Below are positions 1 through 9,354 of a DNA stretch of 64,000 nt, piece by piece. The stretch is from a candidate division FCPU426 bacterium (GTDB lineage Bacteria > Oederibacteriota > Muellerivitia > Muellerivitales > Muellerivitaceae): the NCBI GenBank assembly GCA_003136635.1, contig PLFD01000030.1:56155-120154 (forward strand), read 5' to 3'. Numbering within the stretch: position 1 is the stretch's first letter; the number at the start of each line of letters is the position of its first letter. The notes under the pieces are model-generated. The model did no database searches. It saw nothing but the letters and a program-made list of their open reading frames with translations, and had not been told where the DNA came from. Position numbers and translations under genes: made by a program.

Positions 1-350
1 TGCCTTACAACATGGGCATGGCGGAAGCCTGGGGCTATCCCAGCCAGGTTTTAGGTTCTCAAACCGTTCCCTTTTTAGAAGCCGCCAAAACCAACCAAAT
101 CGCCGTCTTTACCAGCGCCTCTATTTTACAGGGCAAACTGGCCAGCAAATTACCGCCCATCATCGCCGAAACTTTTCCCGGCATTCAAACCGATGCCCAA
201 CGGGCCATTCAATTCACCCGCTCCACCCCCGGCGTCACCGCCGCTTTGGTAGGTATGAAACACAAAGATCATGTGGAAGAAAATTTGAAGGTGATGGCGG
301 CTAAGCCAGCAGGCGCGGAAAAAATTGAGTTTTTGTTTTCGGAGAAGTGA
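1..350 (+). CDS. Aldo/keto reductase family protein, C-terminal fragment (5' end outside window)
   Basis: Frame open from the window edge; C-terminal sequence ...GVTAALVGMKHKDHVEENL resembles the aldo/keto reductase C-terminus. Confidence 0.7.
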   Translation, partial: PYNMGMAEAWGYPSQVLGSQTVPFLEAAKTNQIAVFTSASILQGKLASKLPPIIAETFPGIQTDAQRAIQFTRSTPGVTAALVGMKHKDHVEENLKVMAAKPAGAEKIEFLFSEK

Positions 351-530
351 TTTTTATTAAAAGATTTATTCTCTAAAAAAGTTATCCTTCTTCGCCTTTT
401 GGCGAACCAGTATGGATAAATTTAGTTCCCAATGTAGTTTCCGCTAAACTAGGCAAGTCATAAAGTTCACGAAGCAATATGAAAAAAAACCAAACAAACG
501 CACCATTCCAATGAATAAGGATAAAAAATA

Positions 531-1022
531 TTAAATAAGTTTTAGAGATGTGATAGATATAAAAATTAAAAAAAATCTTTTTTTCTGGGCTAGCTCTAAA
601 CCAACAATCTTCATTCCAATTGTTTTTCCAAAAAAGGTGAACCCAAAGGCACCATAGAAACCAAAAATAATTACCAACACATATATTGGTTCCATAATGT
701 CAAAAGGCCTGCTAATTAGCCAACACCCAATTGGGAAGGCTAAAATAAACCAGTCAATCAATTCGCTTTTCCATGTTTCAAAACCACTAAAAACATCTGC
801 TTCGTTCAACAAATGAGTTTTTTTAACAAAAACTTGAGCATATGAATAGATTAAGTATAAAAAAACAAAGGCGCCAATATATGCAATTACAGACATATAT
901 GACTTATCGATATAAGCGAAACGATGTAAGTATTTAATTAAAAAAATTGTGACGATATATAAAATGATTTTTATTAAAACCACTTTTAACCCACGATTTT
1001 CTAAAATGTTATTTAAGTTCAT
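531..1022 (-). CDS. RDD-family-like integral membrane protein
   Basis: Several hydrophobic helices and a GKTIGMKIVGLEL motif typical of RDD proteins. Confidence 0.65.
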   Translation of the reverse strand: MNLNNILENRGLKVVLIKIILYIVTIFLIKYLHRFAYIDKSYMSVIAYIGAFVFLYLIYSYAQVFVKKTHLLNEADVFSGFETWKSELIDWFILAFPIGCWLISRPFDIMEPIYVLVIIFGFYGAFGFTFFGKTIGMKIVGLELAQKKRFFLIFISITSLKLI

Positions 1023-1064
1023 AGTTTTGAAAGATCCTTAAATTTTAAAAATAAAATCTTCAGA

Positions 1065-1805
1065 TCAGCATTTAAAGTGCTTTGCTTTCCAAAGGGCAAT
1101 CCCACCTAAAACTCCCGCCGTATTTGAAACAATTCTCGCGTTTTTATCCAACTTGAAATTAATCAGCCAGGCGTTGCCGCCGCCGATATAAACCTTGTCG
1201 TAATTCAAAAGGGTGTTCAGCCATTCGAACGTCTGCTTCACACGCTGGTTCCACTTAGCCTTCCCGATCTGCTTTAAAACCCTGTCCCCAATATAGTCGT
1301 TGTAGGTTTTCGCCCCGAAAACCGGGTGTTGGGCCAGTTCCAGCCGGGGCATCAGTTCGCTGTTGCGGAATACCGCCGTACCCACTCCATAGCCCAAGGT
1401 CACTACCAGTTCCAATCCCTTGCCCTTCATGACGGCAAAACCCTGCATATCCGCGTCATTCAACAATCGCACCGGCTTTCCCCACTTCTTTTGAAGCGCC
1501 GCCGCCAGGGGATGTCCCCGCCAAACCTTGTTGCCAAAGTGGGGCGCCGTAATCACCTTGCCCTCCCGCACCACACCTGGAAAACCCACCGACACCCGGT
1601 CAAAACTCGGCAGGGGCTTTACCAGCTGGGCCAGCGTATCCACCATTACCTGAGGTGAGCAGGGATAGGGCGTATCAACCCTCACACCCTTCACCACCAT
1701 TTTTCCCTTGGCATCTAGCACTGAAGCCTTAAAACCTGTCCCGCCGATATCAATGGATAGGGTCAGAGGCCTGGAAATGCCTTTGTTTTTTTGAAATTGT
1801 CTCAC
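1065..1805 (-). CDS. ROK-family kinase, probable polyphosphate glucokinase
   Basis: DIGGTGFKASVLD phosphate motif, LLNDADMQGFAVMKGKG, VTLGYGVGTAVF, YIGGGNAW. Confidence 0.8.
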   Translation of the reverse strand: MRQFQKNKGISRPLTLSIDIGGTGFKASVLDAKGKMVVKGVRVDTPYPCSPQVMVDTLAQLVKPLPSFDRVSVGFPGVVREGKVITAPHFGNKVWRGHPLAAALQKKWGKPVRLLNDADMQGFAVMKGKGLELVVTLGYGVGTAVFRNSELMPRLELAQHPVFGAKTYNDYIGDRVLKQIGKAKWNQRVKQTFEWLNTLLNYDKVYIGGGNAWLINFKLDKNARIVSNTAGVLGGIALWKAKHFKC

Positions 1806-1847
1806 GAAAGCTCCTCACGGACTTTTGAAAGTGGCTCTATTCAAAAT

Positions 1848-2097
1848 GCCGGGTTTCCTATGTACCAAAGACCGAATTCCTATTTACCGAGCCCGGTTTT
1901 CCGTCCACCAAATGCCAAATCCCTGTCCACCAAGCCCGCTTTCCCGTCCACCAAACACCGAATTCCTGTCCACCAAGCCCGCTTTCCCGTCCACCAAATG
2001 CCGAATCCCTGTCCACCAAGCCCGCTTTCCCGTCCACCAAACGCCGAATTCCTGTCCACCAAACCAGGTTTCCTATTAACCAATACCGTATTTTTTA
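1848..2097. repeat. Tandem minisatellite, ~21-22 bp units in a 43 bp higher-order unit (about 11 units)
   Basis: CCTGTCCACCAAGCCCGCTTTC / CCGTCCACCAAATGCCGAATC alternate; cccgct recurs at 1935, 1978 and 2021, exactly 43 bp apart. Confidence 0.95.
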
Positions 2098-2829
2098 ATT
2101 ACGGTCGAGCACCTTTTTAAGAAATTGAGTCACTTCGGCCAACGATTCTCTCGTAATTCCGTGGCCCATGGGAAATTCTTTAAAGATGGGCCCATATCCC
2201 GCCTGTTTTAAAGCCTCCACCGTCTTCTGGGTCCAGTCTTCGGTGACGACCATGTCATAAATTCCATGCACCATCAGGATGGGAATAGTTAAAGGGGCCA
2301 AAGGATGGGCCAGGGTTTGGTCCGGGTACCAGATATAACCGCTCATGCAGACAATCCCCTCGACCTTGCCTTTGTAATTCAGTCCCGCCTCCAGCGACAT
2401 AACGCCGCCCTGGGAAAAGCCCGTCATGATAATGGGCCGGACATGGCCTGGCTTTTCGCCCACGGTGGAAAAGACCCTCATCAAACCATATAAATAATTC
2501 CGGCTGTTCACCATGTCCGATCGGCTTTGCGTTTGAAAGTTATACCAGGCATAGGTGTTATCGCCATAGGGCAAGGGCGCGTCTGGAACAACATACCGGC
2601 AGGGAGGCAGGTTCATTGCCCGGATCATGGGAAACAGGTCTTCGGCATTGTCGCCCAGCCCGTGCAAAATAAAAACGACCGGCGCGTCGTCAGGAACGTC
2701 GGCCGGGCCTGCCAGTAGACAGCGGTGGCCTTGAATGTGAACAACGGTATAAGCCTGCTGCCCCGCGGCGGGGGTAGCTATCCAAACTAAACCAGCCACC
2801 AACCCGCACCAATTTAAAATTCGTTTCAA
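2095..2829 (-). CDS. Secreted alpha/beta hydrolase, phospholipase/carboxylesterase family
   Basis: Signal-peptide-like N-terminus, ILHGLGDNAEDLFP, GFSQGG nucleophile elbow, GHGI. Confidence 0.8.
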   Translation of the reverse strand: MKRILNWCGLVAGLVWIATPAAGQQAYTVVHIQGHRCLLAGPADVPDDAPVVFILHGLGDNAEDLFPMIRAMNLPPCRYVVPDAPLPYGDNTYAWYNFQTQSRSDMVNSRNYLYGLMRVFSTVGEKPGHVRPIIMTGFSQGGVMSLEAGLNYKGKVEGIVCMSGYIWYPDQTLAHPLAPLTIPILMVHGIYDMVVTEDWTQKTVEALKQAGYGPIFKEFPMGHGITRESLAEVTQFLKKVLDRN

Positions 2830-2863
2830 GGTTTTCTCACCTTTCGAAATAAATCTTTTAAAA

Positions 2864-3253
2864 TTAAGGCTGGTTCATTTGTTGTTGAATTGATTTCGCC
2901 GTGTCTAAATCATCGTTCTGAACAGCGTTGTACCATTGCTGGGCCAGACTTAAGCGTTCTTCCATCTGGGACCGCCGTAGTTCCAGCTTGGAAATCAAAT
3001 CACCATATTGCGAAATTAAAGCCGGATTTGCGCTTTTCTGATTTTCTAACTGTTGTTCGTTCTGATTGATTTTGGCGATCGCCAGATCATGCTGGGCCTG
3101 ATACATCTGAAATTCCAGATCATAAACATCTTCCTGCGCTTTTTGGATTTCGGGCGGTAAATTGGAGGCTTTATGGTGAACCGCCTCGGTGGTTTCACAG
3201 GAAACCAGAACGAAGGCGGTCAGGCAGAAAAAGAATGGGGCAACGTATCTCAT
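2864..3253 (-). CDS. Hypothetical lipoprotein, coiled-coil rich
   Basis: Lipobox-like LVSCETT near the N-terminus; Gln/Leu-rich helix. Confidence 0.6.
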   Translation of the reverse strand: MRYVAPFFFCLTAFVLVSCETTEAVHHKASNLPPEIQKAQEDVYDLEFQMYQAQHDLAIAKINQNEQQLENQKSANPALISQYGDLISKLELRRSQMEERLSLAQQWYNAVQNDDLDTAKSIQQQMNQP

Positions 3254-3633
3254 GGGAGATCCTTCAGTTGAAACATTATCGAGTCTACTTTGCCCTGGTC
3301 ACCTTGCTGTTTCGCGGCGATAAGCTGGTTATTGAGATCCAGTTTTTGCTTTTCCATATCCTTGCGATGGTCAATATCGGTGAGTTTATCCTGAATTTTA
3401 CCAACCGAAACCGTATCTCCTACTTGCTGGGCCTGAGTCAAAGACGCGGTCAATTTGTCCTTCCGCCAGTCCAGCTTCATGACATTTAATTTATAGGTCG
3501 CAGAGTTGAGTTGAAGCCCAATATCCCAAACTCGCGCCTGGGCCTCATTAACGTTAGCGGCCAAGGTCGAGTCGGTTTGCGCCCAAAGGGGTTGAGTGAA
3601 AATAAGTAGAAAGATGAGTAGATATTTTTTCAT
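3250..3633 (-). CDS. Hypothetical exported helical protein
   Basis: Signal peptide (MKKYLLIFLLIFTQPLWAQ); overlaps the next CDS by 4 nt. Confidence 0.6.
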   Translation of the reverse strand: MKKYLLIFLLIFTQPLWAQTDSTLAANVNEAQARVWDIGLQLNSATYKLNVMKLDWRKDKLTASLTQAQQVGDTVSVGKIQDKLTDIDHRKDMEKQKLDLNNQLIAAKQQGDQGKVDSIMFQLKDLP

Positions 3634-3671
3634 AGCACTATTGTAAGGGATTTATTTGTAACTGGGGTTGC

Positions 3672-3720
3672 CTCGTCATGATCGTCCCCCTATTCAGGGG
3701 CCATTCCTCGCAATGACATA
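3672..3720. repeat. Possible REP/MITE-like dispersed palindromic element
   Basis: gcctcgtcatgatcgtcCCCCTattcAGGGGccattcctcgcaatgac; outer 'GTCATTGCGAGG'-type end with a central hairpin. Confidence 0.4.
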
Positions 3721-3729
3721 ATAATCAAA

Positions 3730-4812
3730 CTAGCGTTCGGGTATTCGCCAAACACCCGGTATGGCGGTTGAACAATGGGGACAAACTCCATCCGAACCCA
3801 AATCATTCTTCAGCACTTTGTAGCCCTTGCGTTGAATCAGCGTTTTTTGACAGCCGGGACATACGGTATTTTCGGTATCGCCGACCATGCCGGGCAGATT
3901 GCCGGAATAAACATAGCGCAACCCCGCCGCCTTGCCGATCTGCCAGCTGAGATTGATGGTTTCGACGGATGTTCGTTGTAAATCTTTCCGTTGGTAGTCA
4001 GGGTGAAAAGCGGTGACATGCCAGGGAATGTCTTTGGAAACGGAAGCGATAAACTGGGCGATATCCGTCAGCTCCTTCTCGCTGTCATTCATGCCCGGAA
4101 CCACCAACGTCACAATTTCCATCCAAAAATCCATTTGCATCAGCCGCTGAATGGTATCCAACACGGGCGCCAGAGTGCCGCCGATGTGGCGGCGATAGGT
4201 TTGATCGTTAAAGGATTTCAAATCCACTTTATATAAATCCACCCAGGGTTTAATAAACTCTAAAACTTCGGGAGTAGCGTTTCCGTTGGAAACATAGGAT
4301 GTCAGCAGATTTTTGCGTCGCGCGATTTTAAAAATATCGACCGCCCATTCGCTGGTAATGAGAGGTTCATTGTAGGTAGAAGTCATCACCTGGCATTTTT
4401 GTTCTAAAGCCGCCTCCACCAATGCGTCCGCGCTGACATCCTCCGGATAAGCCCCCTCGGCCTCGCTAGCCGGATTGCGCAGGGCCTGGCTGTTAATCCA
4501 GTTCTGGCAAAAATCGCAATGATAGTCGCAGCCCAACATGCCGAAAGAGAGGGCTTTGCTGCCCGGCAAAACATGAAGAAAAGGTTTCTTTTCGATGGGA
4601 TCTACCGCCACCGCGCCCACGTAGTAGCGGGGCACCATGAGATAGCCATTTTTGTTATGGCGGACTTTACAGATTCCCTTTTGACCTTCCGGAATACGGC
4701 AGCGGTGGGCGCAGGCATAGCATTGAACCCGGTCACCGGGCAATTTTTCATACAGGGAACCCGGGGTAGACCGATCCATTAATAGTTGTTCTAGCGTCGA
4801 AATGGTTGCCAT
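3730..4812 (-). CDS. amrS: AmmeMemoRadiSam-type radical SAM enzyme (AmrS/PflA-like)
   Basis: CDYHCDFCQNW radical SAM CxxxCxxC motif; N-terminal CYACAHRCRIPEGQKGICKVR; C-terminal CPGC...CPHC. Confidence 0.85.
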   Translation of the reverse strand: MATISTLEQLLMDRSTPGSLYEKLPGDRVQCYACAHRCRIPEGQKGICKVRHNKNGYLMVPRYYVGAVAVDPIEKKPFLHVLPGSKALSFGMLGCDYHCDFCQNWINSQALRNPASEAEGAYPEDVSADALVEAALEQKCQVMTSTYNEPLITSEWAVDIFKIARRKNLLTSYVSNGNATPEVLEFIKPWVDLYKVDLKSFNDQTYRRHIGGTLAPVLDTIQRLMQMDFWMEIVTLVVPGMNDSEKELTDIAQFIASVSKDIPWHVTAFHPDYQRKDLQRTSVETINLSWQIGKAAGLRYVYSGNLPGMVGDTENTVCPGCQKTLIQRKGYKVLKNDLGSDGVCPHCSTAIPGVWRIPER

Positions 4813-4919
4813 GAAAACCCCTTAATGGGTTCATTGTAGGGAGTGTTTATGGGGAAAAATAGATGGGGACCCTTTGAAAAAAGGCCTAAAATGATCCCCA
4901 TTTCAGTTGGAGGCTGTTA

Positions 4920-6287
4920 GTGATGTCTAAATTGTCCCCCCAAAAACCTAAAACTTCCGCGGCGGAAAAAGCCTTGGAGATCATTGATCAACTGGTGTTA
5001 TTACAGGGCGTTTTTGAGGACAAGACCGGCTGGACCTTTGTGAAATTTTTAAAGTGGCTGAATAAAGGCGATTCGCCCCAGGACGGGTTGAAACGCTACG
5101 GCAAATTATGGCGGATGCTGGCCGAATCCCAGGCCCGCTTAAACCACCCGCCGGTCGGCAATCTGTTACAAAATTATTTTCTCGAACGGCTGGTGGAAAA
5201 CGACAACACCTTTCACCGCCAGGCCGAGTGGGTGCCCTTTAAAAACCTCTCCCTGTCCTTAAGAGGGGTTTATTCCCAGGAATTGGATCATATTCAAACC
5301 ATTCTCAAAACCGACTGGGAAGCGGAATTCAGAAAAAAAATCCGCCTTCAATCCAAAACCTTTGTTCCCTCCCTGCAAAAAAACAACGCGGTTGCCGGTA
5401 AAGACTTTTTTGGCCTCGCCAAGGGGCGCAAAGGACTTAAAGAAAGACTTCTTAATGGAAAAGATATCGCCCTTCTCGACGATATCGCGGATTATTTTTA
5501 TCAAACCGGATGGGGTACGTTTGGCCGCTACAGGGCCTTTCGCTGGGAAGTTTCCCTTTCGGGCGAGGCGCGCTTGGAAGGCATTGATAACGTTGACCCC
5601 ATTATTCTAAAAAATCTCATCGGCTACGATGAGGCCCGAAAGGCCCTTCTGGAAAACATCGAAGGATTTGTGGCGGACAAGGGCGGCAATAATGTTTTGA
5701 TTTACGGCGAGAGAGGCACGGGTAAATCCTCAACGGTCAAAGCCTTGTTAAACGCTTATCACGCCAAGGGTTTGAGATTAATTGAGGTGTCCGCGTCGCA
5801 CCTCAATGAATATCACGACATTCTTCGTCATTTAAAAAACCGCCGGGAAAAATTTATCCTTTTTGTGGATGATCTTTCCTTTGAGGAAAATGAAACTTCC
5901 TATAAGGGGCTGAAGGCTTTGCTGGAAGGCGCGATTGAATCCACCCCCTCCAATGTCATCTTGATCGCCACCTCCAACCGCCGCCATTTGATCAAAGAAT
6001 TTTTTGATGACCGCGCCGGCTCTGTTCAAAAGGAAGGCGAAATTCATGGGGCCGATACGATTGAGGAAAAACTTTCTTTGTCCGACCGCTTTGGTCTGGT
6101 AATTTCATTCCTCTCGCCCAATCAGGATATTTACTTAAAAATCGCTGAAAACTGGGCCAAAGTGGAGGGAATCAAATTGCCTCCTGAGGAACTGCGCCTC
6201 AAAGCGCTTCAATGGGCCCGGTTCAACAATGGCCGTTCAGGCCGAACCGCCCGGCAATTTATTAACGACCTCAAGGGCAAGGTTTAA
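4920..6287 (+). CDS. DUF815-family AAA+ ATPase
   Basis: YGERGTGKSSTVKALLNAY Walker A, FILFVDDLSFEENE Walker B, IATSNRRHLIKEFF. Confidence 0.85.
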   Translation: MMSKLSPQKPKTSAAEKALEIIDQLVLLQGVFEDKTGWTFVKFLKWLNKGDSPQDGLKRYGKLWRMLAESQARLNHPPVGNLLQNYFLERLVENDNTFHRQAEWVPFKNLSLSLRGVYSQELDHIQTILKTDWEAEFRKKIRLQSKTFVPSLQKNNAVAGKDFFGLAKGRKGLKERLLNGKDIALLDDIADYFYQTGWGTFGRYRAFRWEVSLSGEARLEGIDNVDPIILKNLIGYDEARKALLENIEGFVADKGGNNVLIYGERGTGKSSTVKALLNAYHAKGLRLIEVSASHLNEYHDILRHLKNRREKFILFVDDLSFEENETSYKGLKALLEGAIESTPSNVILIATSNRRHLIKEFFDDRAGSVQKEGEIHGADTIEEKLSLSDRFGLVISFLSPNQDIYLKIAENWAKVEGIKLPPEELRLKALQWARFNNGRSGRTARQFINDLKGKV

Positions 6288-6292
6288 ACCCA

Positions 6293-7222
6293 TTGCGTTA
6301 TTTGGCCCTTACCCTTTGCTGCCTTTTTCTTGCCGCGCCCAGCGGGGCGGAAACTTCCAAAATACCCATTCCCTCTCTGCTCCTCTGCGAAAAAAACAAA
6401 AACGCGGTGGCCCATGTGGTTCACAACAAAGTGGATTGGTCTTATGAATTGGACGGACCTTTGAAGGATGTCCAACCCCAGCCCGATGGTACGATGTTGA
6501 TAACGGGTGGAACGAAACAGGTTTCTTTGGTTCGCCGTTACTGGAAAAGTTTTCTGGTGATTTGGGACTGGGATAAGCTGGACACAGGCGTGGTGGAAAG
6601 CGCGGTCGCCGCCGATTGGGACACCAACGGACACCCGGCCCTTATTTTGGCCGCTGATTCGAAGAATCCCCGATTGTTTCTGGCCGAGGCGCGGACCCAT
6701 GAGGTTAAAATCCGCTGGGAATATAAACTTTCCTCCGCCCCCCGAACCGTCCACCTTTGCCCGGACAGCGGCAATTTTTTGGTCATTTTGAAAAACTCCG
6801 AGGTAGAGGAAATTGACTACCAAAATGACAAAGAAGTCTGGTCCCTCGGCAAAAACGACGGCTTCAAGGACATCCGGGATACGGTGAGAGATCCCTGGGC
6901 ACGTACCTATGTGGCGGACGCGGTCAAAGGTTCGATTACTTGTTTAGACCCGCATAAGAAATCTGTGTGGGAAACCCATTTGCCTTTTGCCCCCGGCGCT
7001 TTTCAGGACATGGCCCTTTCGCTTTTTCGCAAAAACAACAAAAGGCTTTTATTGGCTTCCGTTCACTTCGCGGGCGGCAGCCGCAAAACGGGTAACGTCG
7101 TCTATTTGTTGAACACCGAAACCGGAAAGGTTTTGGACTGGAGCGATCGGCTGGAAAAGGGTCTCTATCCCGACTTTTTTAAAGCGACACTGAACGAGGC
7201 TTTTTATTATCAAAAACAGTAA
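6293..7222 (+). CDS. Hypothetical secreted protein, possibly beta-propeller
   Basis: TTG start, signal-peptide-like N-terminus, WD/PQQ-like repeated strands (e.g. ITCLDPHKKSVWETHLP). Confidence 0.55.
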   Translation: MRYLALTLCCLFLAAPSGAETSKIPIPSLLLCEKNKNAVAHVVHNKVDWSYELDGPLKDVQPQPDGTMLITGGTKQVSLVRRYWKSFLVIWDWDKLDTGVVESAVAADWDTNGHPALILAADSKNPRLFLAEARTHEVKIRWEYKLSSAPRTVHLCPDSGNFLVILKNSEVEEIDYQNDKEVWSLGKNDGFKDIRDTVRDPWARTYVADAVKGSITCLDPHKKSVWETHLPFAPGAFQDMALSLFRKNNKRLLLASVHFAGGSRKTGNVVYLLNTETGKVLDWSDRLEKGLYPDFFKATLNEAFYYQKQ

Positions 7223-7266
7223 ATAAATAACCTTTTTCTCTCAGTGAAATTTTCAAAAGGCTCAAA

Positions 7267-9354
7267 ATGAATTTAAATATCCCATCTTCCATGAACCGCC
7301 GATCGTTTGACCGTCCCTGGCTTTTCTTTTTTCTCTTTTGCGCTTCCAACGCGCTCTTGGCCTATGGTCATTGTTCTTTAACTTTAAAGCTATTCATCGT
7401 TTTTTACGGTCTTCTGCTGCCCTTTGGCTTGCTGGTTTGGTCTCAAACCGAAAACAGGAAAATCCTCTCGGAAACGGGCCTCTTGTCACCGCCTAATTGG
7501 GTTTTCTGGCTGGTGCTTATCCTTGTCCTTCTCTTCACTCGTTTCTATCGAATTGACTCCAACCCGCTCTGGCCCATCAAGGATGTAGGCTATTTTGATA
7601 TCTTTGGATTGTCCCTCTGGCAAAAATGGGACTGGCGCCTCTTGTGGGGGGAATGTCAGTCCGAACCCCTTTATGCCTGGGGCCTTGGACTTTTTTTCAA
7701 ATTGACAGACCCTTCCGGTTTTTCCTCACGGATTTTTCCCGCACTGCTTTCCATCCTCACTCTGGGATTCGCTTACGGCGCGGCGCGGCAATACTGGGAC
7801 CGGGGGTTTTCCTTTTTATTCCTGGGCTTTTTTATGCTGAGTTTCGCAAACTGGTCTTTTAGCCGTACTGGCATCGTGGGAATTACCCTTTGGCCGGTTG
7901 AATTTTTAGCTTTAGGGCTGCTGGCCTGGGTGCTCGGTCATTCCTTCCGTTCCCCTCTTCGCGAGTCCGCGGCTTGGGGAATTCTTGGCGCGGTGAGCGG
8001 GTTGGGTTTTTATTCCTATGCCAGTTGGCCGGTGGTATTTCTGGCGGTTGCTTGCGCCCTTTTTTGGAAAACTTTTCAAACACCTTCCAAGTTCCCATCC
8101 TTTTTTTCTTTTCTCTTGGGAACCTGCGCCGTAGCGTTGCCCATGGGGTTGGCGCACTTGGGCCAGAAAGGAATTCAGCATTATCAGGAAGAGTTTCTCC
8201 AAATACCTCTTTCTCAAGGCCTGCCCGCGTACTTGAAGCTTCTTTTTTGGAACGGCGAGGGAAATCAACCCGACGGCCCCGCGTGGGGCGGGATGTTCAA
8301 TCCAGTGGAATCGGGCTTAATGGCGGTAGGCTTGGCCCGATTGGCGGCTGGTTGGAAATCAGCTTTCTCCAAATGGTTTTTCTTAAGCGGGGCTCTTTTT
8401 CTTTTGCCGGGGATTTTAAGCAATATTATTGGCCGATGTCATGTCATCCAGCTCTTGCCTTTGTTAATGATTCCGCTAATGGCGGGGATAGCTTTTCTTT
8501 TGTCCCGCGTTTCCTCCGCCCGGCGCTGGTGGATCGCGGTGATGCTTATTTCGGCCTCCGCCGCGTTGAACGCCTACCATTGGTGGGGTCCTTACCAGGA
8601 TTGGAAATCTATCCCCGCTGGGAAAAGCGACTGGATTTCCGGTGAATACGCCAGCGCCTATGACTTTTTGAAAAAGACCAGCGACAAGGAAGGCCCCGGA
8701 TATCTTTTCACCCGGTTTCACTTGGATACCGTGAATGGAACCCTGAGTTTCTTTTGTTTTCCGTTCAATGCACTCGAAAATCCAAAAATGAACTCTATTA
8801 CCCCGGGTTGGGCCGCGCTGGTCGCCGATAAATATTACGTCCCATTTCTTCAAAAGCGATTCCCGCGAAGCCGGTGGTATCTTTTAAAAAACGACGATCT
8901 ACCCAATGATATGAACCTGGCTCTGGGTTATCTTCCCATGGATTCCCAATCCCAGGCGGATTGGAACCGTTGGAAGGCAGCGAACGAGGCCAGCCGTGAT
9001 TTAGATCTCGCGATGCGAAAAGACAGTCCAACGGTGACGAACAAAAAATTTAGGGAACAATTACTGAAACAATACCCGCTTTTTAGTGGGGACCCCTTCC
9101 TTCGCGACTATTATTGGGAAATGATGAATCGAATGGATGCCGTCCTGAAAGATGATTCCGTCGCTGTTCAGGACATAGAAATAGCGATTAAGGACGGTTA
9201 TCCCGCCGCGCATCTTTATTACACCCTTTCTTCGGCTCAAAAAAATATTGGCTTATCGGTTCAATCGGAGGACAACCGTAAAAAGGCTATGACAGCTTGG
9301 CACGCCTTCACAGCCGATAATTTATTAACCCCTTTGCCGAGAATTCAGAATTGA
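7267..9354 (+). CDS. Multi-TM glycosyltransferase family 39-like membrane protein
   Basis: Large multi-TM ORF with an ArnT/PMT-like first loop (TRFYRIDSNPLWPIKD) and a soluble C-terminal domain. Confidence 0.65.
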   Translation: MNLNIPSSMNRRSFDRPWLFFFLFCASNALLAYGHCSLTLKLFIVFYGLLLPFGLLVWSQTENRKILSETGLLSPPNWVFWLVLILVLLFTRFYRIDSNPLWPIKDVGYFDIFGLSLWQKWDWRLLWGECQSEPLYAWGLGLFFKLTDPSGFSSRIFPALLSILTLGFAYGAARQYWDRGFSFLFLGFFMLSFANWSFSRTGIVGITLWPVEFLALGLLAWVLGHSFRSPLRESAAWGILGAVSGLGFYSYASWPVVFLAVACALFWKTFQTPSKFPSFFSFLLGTCAVALPMGLAHLGQKGIQHYQEEFLQIPLSQGLPAYLKLLFWNGEGNQPDGPAWGGMFNPVESGLMAVGLARLAAGWKSAFSKWFFLSGALFLLPGILSNIIGRCHVIQLLPLLMIPLMAGIAFLLSRVSSARRWWIAVMLISASAALNAYHWWGPYQDWKSIPAGKSDWISGEYASAYDFLKKTSDKEGPGYLFTRFHLDTVNGTLSFFCFPFNALENPKMNSITPGWAALVADKYYVPFLQKRFPRSRWYLLKNDDLPNDMNLALGYLPMDSQSQADWNRWKAANEASRDLDLAMRKDSPTVTNKKFREQLLKQYPLFSGDPFLRDYYWEMMNRMDAVLKDDSVAVQDIEIAIKDGYPAAHLYYTLSSAQKNIGLSVQSEDNRKKAMTAWHAFTADNLLTPLPRIQN

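Noticed and set aside
1858-2083. Several ORFs on both strands across the tandem repeat
   Set aside because: They exist only because the repeat lacks stop codons in several frames; composition is repetitive, no conserved protein motif, and the 43-bp unit shifts frame.
1848-2097. Possible CRISPR array
   Set aside because: Units are contiguous without unique spacers; it is a minisatellite, and no cas genes are visible.
4860-4905. ATGGGGA...TCCCCAT inverted repeat before the DUF815 ATPase
   Set aside because: Short 7-bp arms with a small inner hairpin; could be a promoter element or chance.
7974-8645. 223-aa ORF in another frame of the GT39-like gene
   Set aside because: Same-strand frame-shifted overlap; the multi-TM frame is far more credible.
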